Of a DNA stretch of 64,000 nucleotides, positions 57,777 through 64,000 are shown piece after piece. The notes under the pieces were generated by a model, which was not told where the DNA came from, searched no databases, and worked only from the letters and a program-made list of their open reading frames with translations. A program made the position numbers and the translations under genes. The number at the start of each line of letters is the position of its first letter. Position 1 is the stretch's first letter. Source of the stretch: Multifurca ochricompacta (lineage: Eukaryota > Basidiomycota > Agaricomycetes > Russulales > Russulaceae); NCBI GenBank assembly GCA_022496185.1, contig WTXG01000158.1, forward strand, positions 1 through 64,000, given 5' to 3'.

Positions 57777-58082
57777 TGTAGCAAGCTATAAATGCATAGC
57801 TCAGTCTTTGGGATAGAAAGACTATGTAATTTGTTAATACCTATAAATGTGTAGCTACACAAATGAATCAGTGAATGGGTAATGTAGCTGTAACACAGAA
57901 AGTACTGACCTCAGTCTTTGGGATAGAAAGACTGAGGTTTCTAACTACGCTACTGAGTCTTTATGATAAAGAAAATTTGCCCGACCCGCATGCTCTGAAT
58001 ATTGCGTTGATACAGTGATGATCGGATCCGGGCCGTCATCTCCGGTATCAATTGGTTGCGTGCTATGGCTACACTTCCAACA
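57777..58082 (-). repeat. copia 3' LTR
   Basis: Matches 62357-62662. The differences seen include GCAAGC/GCGAGC, AATGTGTAG/AATGCGTAG and GACCCGCAT/GACCCGCGT, mainly C/T-G/A transitions at CpG-like positions. Confidence 0.95.
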
Positions 58083-58099
58083 CACCCCCTTAGCCTGCA

Positions 58100-61000
58100 C
58101 ACTGAACTCCCATCGTGTCTACGAACTTCTCGTGTTTCTCACGGACAAGGCCCTTTGTCAACACGTCGGCAAGTGTTCTTCCGTCGGCACATATTTCAGC
58201 TTGATGATTTGGTTTTCGCACATGTGCCTCAAGAAGTGATGCCTTATCTCGATGTGTTTAGTGCGATCATGGAACTTGGGGTTTCGGGCAACGGATATTG
58301 CAGATTGATTGTCCATGCAGAGGGTTGTTGGTGAGTCGCTTTTCTGGTGGATCTCAGCTAGTAACCGACGTAACCAGACAGCTTCTTTTGCAGCATGGGC
58401 TCCAGCAATATACTTGGCTTCAGTACTTGATAGCGCGATGGATGGTTGCTTCTTGGAGCTCCAGCTAATTGCTCCTCCAGCAAGTAGGAAAACAAACCAG
58501 ATGTCGACTTCCGATCATTCACATCACTGGCCCAGTCAGCATCAACATAGCCATACAGCTCAGTTCCCTTAGGTGCATCATGTTTGAAGACAAGTTTCGC
58601 GCTGCTCGTAGCTCTAAGGTAACGGAAAGCACGATTTAGAGCTTGCTGATGCTCTTCCCCAGGGTTCGCAGCATGCCTTCCGAGCACTGCAATAGTGTAT
58701 GCTAGGTCAGGACGGGTGCCGAGCATAGGGTACATCAAGGCGCCAATTGCTTGCTGGTACCTTTTGACGTCAACTGTAGGTGAGTCGAGCTTCTTTAGAT
58801 GCTCGTTTGCGAGGGTGGGGGTGCTAATGGGTCGCATGTCAGATTTTCCAAAACGTGTCAAGATTTCTTCAATATATTTTTCTTGAGAGAGCGCCATCCA
58901 TCCGGCCTCACGGTCGCGTGTGATGTGCATCCCAAGAATCCAGGTGATTTCGCCCAGGTCAGTCATCTCATAGGCCTTCCTGAGTGCCTCTTTGTCCTCA
59001 TTGATCTCTCTTAAGTCCTTTGACACCATAGTAATGTCGTCAATGTAGAGGGCAATGATGGACGACTTTGGGTTTCTGCGGTGGATGAAAACTGCGTGGT
59101 CGGCTTTGGTGCATTGGTATCCTATGCTTTCAAGCTTAGCTCTGATGTCTTGATACCAAACGCGGCCGCCTTGTTTCATTCCGTAGACCGCCTTGATGAG
59201 TCGGAGTACCATCCCCTTGGGAATGTCAAAACCAGGAGGTGGCTCCATGTAAATTTCTTCTTTAAGTTCACCGTTCAGGTATGCTGACTTCACATCCATT
59301 TGGTGAACTTCCAGGTTGTATTCGGTCACTAGTGCGAGGATTGCGCAAAGCGATGCAAACTTTGCCACTGGGGCGAATGTTTCATCATAGTCAACTCCTT
59401 TGACTTGAGTGAAACCCTGTGCGACGATACAAGCCTTGTGCCTCAAGACCTCTCCAGTTGGCCCACGCTTCGTGCGGAACACCCATTTGCTGCCAACCAC
59501 TTTGCGCCCTTTGGGACGTTTGACAACTTCGTACACTCCCATGGACTCGAACGATCGCATCTCTTCCTGGCAAGCAGCTTCCCATTCACCGGCGTCGGGT
59601 CGCGCCATAGCTTCTTTGAAGGTGCATGGGTCACTTGCTAACTCGGGCTGTGCGATGTTGGCTTGCTCTGTAGGGTTCCCTTTTGTTTTGTAGGAACTAA
59701 CAGAGTAACGAGGGTCATCGTCGCAGATAGGGGGGCGCGCGGTTCGCTTTGGTCGGGTGGTGATAGGCGTTGGTGTCGATGTCGGTGCAGATGCGGGGGT
59801 CTCTGTGAGTGCACTTTCTACTTCACTGTTGCTACTTTGCTGAAGTTGGCTAGGGTTTTGCACTGGTGTATTAGGTAGTGGCTCTATAATGTTTTCGTTT
59901 TTATCGCCCTCACTGGGCTCTGTATTGTCGAATTCGATGATGACTCTTTCACTGGCTGGCCCCCCTTCATTGAATACGACATCACGCGACTCATAGAAAC
60001 GGCCCATTGGGCAATGCACTAGACGATAAGCTTTGCAACTCTGAGCATACCCCAAGAATGTGCACAAGATGGACCACGCACCGAGCTTGGTGCGATACTT
60101 TGCTGGGATGTGCACAAATGCTCTGCAGCCAAAAACATGCAAATGGGAAACGTCAGGTTTATTGCCACTCCAAGCTTCATCAGGGGTGGAGTCCTCCAGG
60201 GCGCGGGTGGGTGTGACATTGTGCAGATAAGCTGCGTACTCTAAAGTGTCGTACCAGTAAGTGTCAGGCAAATCCGCATCAATGAGCATCATCCGGACTT
60301 TATCGAGAAGCATCCGGTTCATGCGCTCTGCGACTCCATTATGCTGAGGTGTGTCTGGCGTCATCATTTCGTGTTTGATGCCTTTGTCTTGTAGGAACCT
60401 CTGGGCCGCGGTGGCGATGTATTCGCCCCCTCCATCCATGCACAGCACTCTTACTCGCTGACCTGTTTCGACTTCTGCGCGAGCTACAAAGCATTGTAGA
60501 TGGTGAGTCACTTCGGATTTTTCGCGCAGGCTGGTGACAAAAACTCTTCAGGACTTATCATCCACCCAGGTGATGAAATATTCAAATCCTTGGTGAGATC
60601 GTCGCAGCATCTTGCCACAGACGTCCAAGAAGATTCGCCCTAGGACTTGGGTTGATCTGGTCCCAGTTTCCCTCTGGATCTCATTACGTGTTTGCTTCCC
60701 TTTGAGGCACGGTTTGCAGAGGTCAGGTGGACTGGTTTTTGAGGTAATGTCCATCCCCTTAACCATCCCCTTTCACATCATTTGGAGAACAGCGTCGACA
60801 TTTAGATGGCCGAGGCAGCAGTGCCAGGTGTGTAGGTCAGCTTTCGCCACTGAGTGTCTTGCGACCAAAGCGACGTCATTATCCTCGGCTCCTTCAACTG
60901 GGAAAACATCGACCTGAGCAATCTGGACTCTCTCCGGAGCTATGGTGTGGGCATCCATCGTGTAGAGGTTGCCTTCGAGGTGGCCCTCACAGGTAAGCAC

Positions 61001-62284
61001 TCCAGTCTGACTGTAGATCTGACAGGAGTTCTTGGTAAAACGCACATCGGCTCCACGACTGGCAAGTTGGGCAACAGATAACAAGTTTCCATGCAGTTCT
61101 GGGACATATAGGACATCTTGGAGAATGGCATCACTCCACTTTCCATTTGCCGTCATTCAGACATGGATGTGACCGATCCCGGTGCCGAGGATACTGCTGT
61201 TGTCGCCTAAGACAATTTTTACTGGATTGGTGAGTGTTTTGAAATTGAAAAACCAGTTCCGATGGGAGCACATGGTATGTGATGCTCCGGAGTCGATGAT
61301 CCATCGCTGATTGAGATCGATGTGTGATGATAGGGCTTGTAGCACTTTGAACAGGAGTATGGGGCCGTCCCCTTGCGGTGCACTGTCGCTGGCAGGTGCC
61401 TGGCCTCCAGTAAATGCAACTTTGGCTGTAGCATTTGGGGGTTTCTGTGTATCATCTCCGGTGCTGCTCGCTTTGGCCTCATTTTCCTTCTCCAGTTTCC
61501 AACATTCTTCCACCACATGGCCACACTTCTTACAGTGAGTGCAGCGTTTCTTTGTCTTCTCCTCTTCTGACTTTTCTTTTCCCTTTTTAGCTGTATTTGC
61601 CGAGCGCATGAAGTAAGCGGTCACTCCAAGGCCCGATTCTTGAACGCAGCATTGTTCATCGAGAATTATTTGTGACTTGACATGCTCAACAGTAAGGGAA
61701 GAGGGGTTGGCTGTAGAAAGGATGGTTTTTAGAGTGGATAGGGAGGTTGGGAGTGAGGAGATGATTGCGAAAGCAACGAGCTTGTCATCCAGTGGCAAGC
61801 TGATGTTGGATATGGTATGGGCAGCCCTGACAATGGCGTTTATCTGGGGCTCGAGGGATTCTGTGTCCAAGAGGGTGGAACAGAATATGTCGTTGATAAG
61901 GTAAACGATCTTCTGTTCTCCTTTGCCTTCATAACGGACTGATAACTTCTCCCAGCATTCCTTGGCCGTCTTTGCATACAGGACTGTACTCAGGGGTTTG
62001 TCCTTGAGCGTCAACAATATTTGTGCTTGTGCTTCGCTATCTTTGAGTGCCCATTCCTCCTGTTCTTCAGGAGGTGCTGTGGCATCTGGCTGAGGCTCTG
62101 ATCCATCAACCACAGACCACAATCTTCACAGTTTCAGGACCATCTGAACTCTGTACTTCCAGAATGTGAAGTTTCCACCATTGTCTTCCAAGTGAGGTAT
62201 GTCATATTGACGTGCTCCTTTTGAGTTTGCTGCAGATGCTGCTGCTGCTACTTTGGGTGCTGCTGCGCTGGTCAGGGAACTCAT
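58100..62284 (-). pseudogene. copia gag-pol polyprotein with in-frame TGA stops
   Basis: ATG at 62284 (MSSLTSAAAPK). Gag has WKYRVQMVLKL and zinc knuckle CTHCKKCGHVVEEC. The protease site is IIDSGASHTMC. Integrase has HTWHCCLGHLN with CKPC, then VLCMDGGGEY and TPQHNGVAERMNR. RT has MDVKSAYLNGELKEEIYM, AVYGMKQGGRVWYQ and LYIDDITMV (YIDD). RNase H has YVDADWASDVNDRKSTSG. TGA stops lie at 62126, 61157, 60773 and 60548, each at a site where Arg (CGA) would fit. Frames also shift near 58560. The element is otherwise nearly complete. Confidence 0.92.
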
Positions 62285-62356
62285 TGCTTAGAGTGTGTGG
62301 TGGTTTTCTGTCTGGTGTGTTCTGATTTGATTTAGAGCAACTCAGGTCTCATAATC

Positions 62357-62662
62357 TGTAGCGAGCTATAAATGCATAGCTCAGTCTTTGGGATAGAAAG
62401 ACTATGTAATTTGTTAATACCTATAAATGCGTAGCTACACAAATGAATCAGTGAATGGGTAATGTAGCTGTAACACAGAAAGTACTGACCTCAGTCTTTG
62501 GGATAGAAAGACTGAGGTTTCTAACTACACTACTGAGTCTTTATGATAAAGAAAATTTGCACGACCCGCGTGCTCTGAATATTGCGTTGATATGGTGATG
62601 ATCGGATCCAGGCTGTCATCTCCAGTATCAATTGGTTGCGTGCTATGGCTACACTTCCAACA
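62357..62662 (-). repeat. copia 5' LTR
   Basis: 306 bp, TGTAGCGAGC to ACTTCCAACA. On the minus strand the internal region begins GATTATGAGACCTGAGTTGC next to it, where a primer-binding site is expected; no specific tRNA is assigned. Confidence 0.95.
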
Positions 62663-62665
62663 ATA

Positions 62666-64000
62666 CAGTGGGTCAAAAAACCATCCCGATGTTTGCACCA
62701 TTTCTAGTATTCACTCTATAGCACCTCAGCATTTAGGAATCTGGTTATGGTGTGGCTGTATGTCTTAAAGCCCTGCTTCCTGGCTACCATGCCCAATTTG
62801 GATCAAAGAAATTGGCCATGATATAAGCATTTTATGATCAAATCAAATCAATCAATCATCGGGACAGTTTTTTGACCCACATTTTAAATCCACTATCTGC
62901 CCAATTACTCCTTTTTTTCACCCCTTTTTGCCTTGGTAACTCCTTGAATCCTTTTAGTCATCCTTTCTATAACATTTTGCCATCATTCTGGTGCATTTTT
63001 ATTCCACTCCTCCACCACCCTCTCCCACAACTCAGGTACCCCCTTGACTGGTTAAGATCCTTCTTCAGATCCACCCAGAGGTGTCCAATGGGGCTAATAT
63101 TTCAAGGGATTGGGCTATCCATACCAGGCTTCAATATTCCTGTCTTAAAACTGCTGGTTTGCCTTCTTGGAATTGTGTTTTGGGTCATTGTCCTGCTGAA
63201 ACATGCTTTCACCCTCCACCATTTCCAACTTTTCAAACCTTTCCACCACTCCGCCATCCAAAATATCACAGTACTGGCATGGATTCATGATCCCCTAAAC
63301 CCCTGTAAGCATTCCTAGTCCATTCCACCTCATACAAGACCAATATCATAAGTTCTTCCTCCTCCATGCTTGACTGTCAGGGTGGTGGTTCTGTCAGAGG
63401 GTGGTTCTCCTTTATTTTTCCAAGTGTAGCTCCTTCTGTCTGAACCAATTCTGTTCATTATAGTCTCACCTGACCACAAGATCCTTTTCCAGTCATCCAC
63501 TGTCCAATTTTCATGGTAACCACTCTCTGACAGAACCACCACCCTGACAGTCAAGCATGGAGGAGGAAGAACTTATGATATTGGTCTTGTATGAGGTGGA
63601 ATGGACTAGGAATGCTTACAGGGGTTTAGGGGATCATGAATCCATGCCAGTACTGTGATATTTTGGATGGCGGAGTGGTGGAAAGGTTTGAAAAGTTGGA
63701 AATGGTGGAGGGTGAAAGCATGTTTCAGCAGGACAATGACCCAAAACACAATTCCAAGAAGGCAAACCAGCAGTTTTAAGACAGGAATATTGAAGCCTGG
63801 TATGGATAGCCCAATCCCTTGAAATATTAGCCCCATTGGACACCTCTGGGTGGATCTGAAGAAGGATCTTAACCAGTCAAGGGGGTACCTGAGTTGTGGG
63901 AGAGGGTGGTGGAGGAGTGGAATAAAAATGCACCAGAATGATGGCAAAATGTTATAGAAAGGATGACTAAAAGGATTCAAGGAGTTACCAAGGCAAAAAG
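62666..64000. mobile_element. Palindromic Tc1/mariner element (Tc1-FB2), cut by window end
   Basis: Left terminus CAGTGGGTCAAAAAACC after TA (62664-62665), overlapping the copia duplication. Two inverted arms carry the C-terminal half of a Tc1 transposase: in the right arm on the plus strand FQQDNDPKHNSKKA (second catalytic Asp region), HWTPLGGSEE (decayed), then RMTKRIQGVTKAK. The arms flank a loop of about 125 bp (63397-63520), whose minus strand reads NWTVDDWKRILWSGETIMN, with Gly in place of the first catalytic Asp. The right terminus is outside the window. Confidence 0.85.

Larger units (their letters stand above)
57777..62662 (-). mobile_element. Ty1/copia retrotransposon, complete with both LTRs
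   Basis: LTRs of 306 bp each at 62357-62662 (5') and 57777-58082 (3'), starting TGTAGC and ending ACTTCCAACA. Target duplication ATACA at 57772-57776 and 62663-62667. A purine-rich tract (CTAAGGGGG on the minus strand) adjoins the 3' LTR. One polyprotein reads gag, protease, integrase, RT and RNase H. The LTRs differ at only a few positions by eye, so insertion is recent. It landed in the terminal repeat of the Tc1 element at 62666. Confidence 0.95.

Noticed and set aside
62872..63318. Open frame of 148 codons and its mirror at 63606-63980
   Set aside because: Antisense to the Tc1 transposase C-terminal half; the sense strand shows the DNDPKH and KRIQGV motifs.

Overview
The window looks like a repeat-rich piece of a filamentous basidiomycete (probably Agaricomycete) chromosome. 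The evidence is short (50-75 bp) GT-AG introns, NB-ARC/TPR STAND genes of the type abundant in mushroom-forming fungi, a eukaryotic ribosomal protein L11-like gene with introns, and Ty3, Ty1/copia, LINE, hAT and Tc1/mariner elements with fungal features. The species cannot be named from sequence alone. There are no bacterial operons, rRNA genes or CRISPR arrays.

Layout. 1-7033: a 5'-cut LINE (L1) with a poly(A) tail sits inside a non-autonomous hAT element (hAT-1a). The hAT also carries two nested solo LTRs and a second small hAT. 7034-10195: unassigned sequence interrupted by an intact sister hAT (hAT-1b, 7970-9268), which shows the empty site of the insertions in hAT-1a. 10196-35791: one deep nest. 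A small hAT (hAT-3) is split by a reverse-strand LINE (L2, 15-bp target duplication). L2 is split by a pair of nested solo LTRs and, near its 5' end, by a 16-kb reverse-strand Ty3/gypsy chromovirus (gypsy-1, duplication GATGG). Gypsy-1 is itself interrupted by a solo LTR in its own LTR, a palindromic hAT (hAT-FB), two head-to-head Tc1-type MITEs and a second solo LTR family. 35792-49045: the only gene-bearing host segment. It holds an apparently intact NB-ARC/TPR gene (36958-40454), a broken ribosomal protein L11 gene (41425-42096), a small intron-rich gene for a tail-anchored protein (43014-43930), an exon relic of a third NB-ARC/TPR paralogue, and a frameshifted convergent paralogue (45679-48846). 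49046-64000: TE nest again, with hAT fragments, a Tc1-type MITE, a gypsy copy without integrase (gypsy-3), a 56-bp repeat array split by a palindromic Tc1 element, a complete copia element (duplication ATACA), and a second palindromic Tc1 element running off the end.

Themes. (1) Palindromic architecture recurs in unrelated DNA transposons: two Tc1 families, a MITE pair and at least one hAT. In the clearest case two arms of 785 bp flank a 52-bp loop. (2) The hAT-FB palindrome carries outward-facing tRNA-like (pol III A/B box) modules and 56-bp arrays, and related array modules occur at two other loci. (3) In a solo-LTR family (LTR-A), two short blocks occur twice per LTR. The blocks differ between copies but match each other within every copy, for both block pairs in all five copies. 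(4) In-frame stops in the copia element and gypsy-3 are nearly all TGA where family context suggests an arginine codon, which fits C-to-T change at CpG. (5) The host genes are a small STAND receptor cluster whose intact member has nearly identical 40-residue TPR repeats.

Element boundaries were read by eye from target duplications, terminal repeats and paralogous empty sites. Percent identities and database names were not computed.
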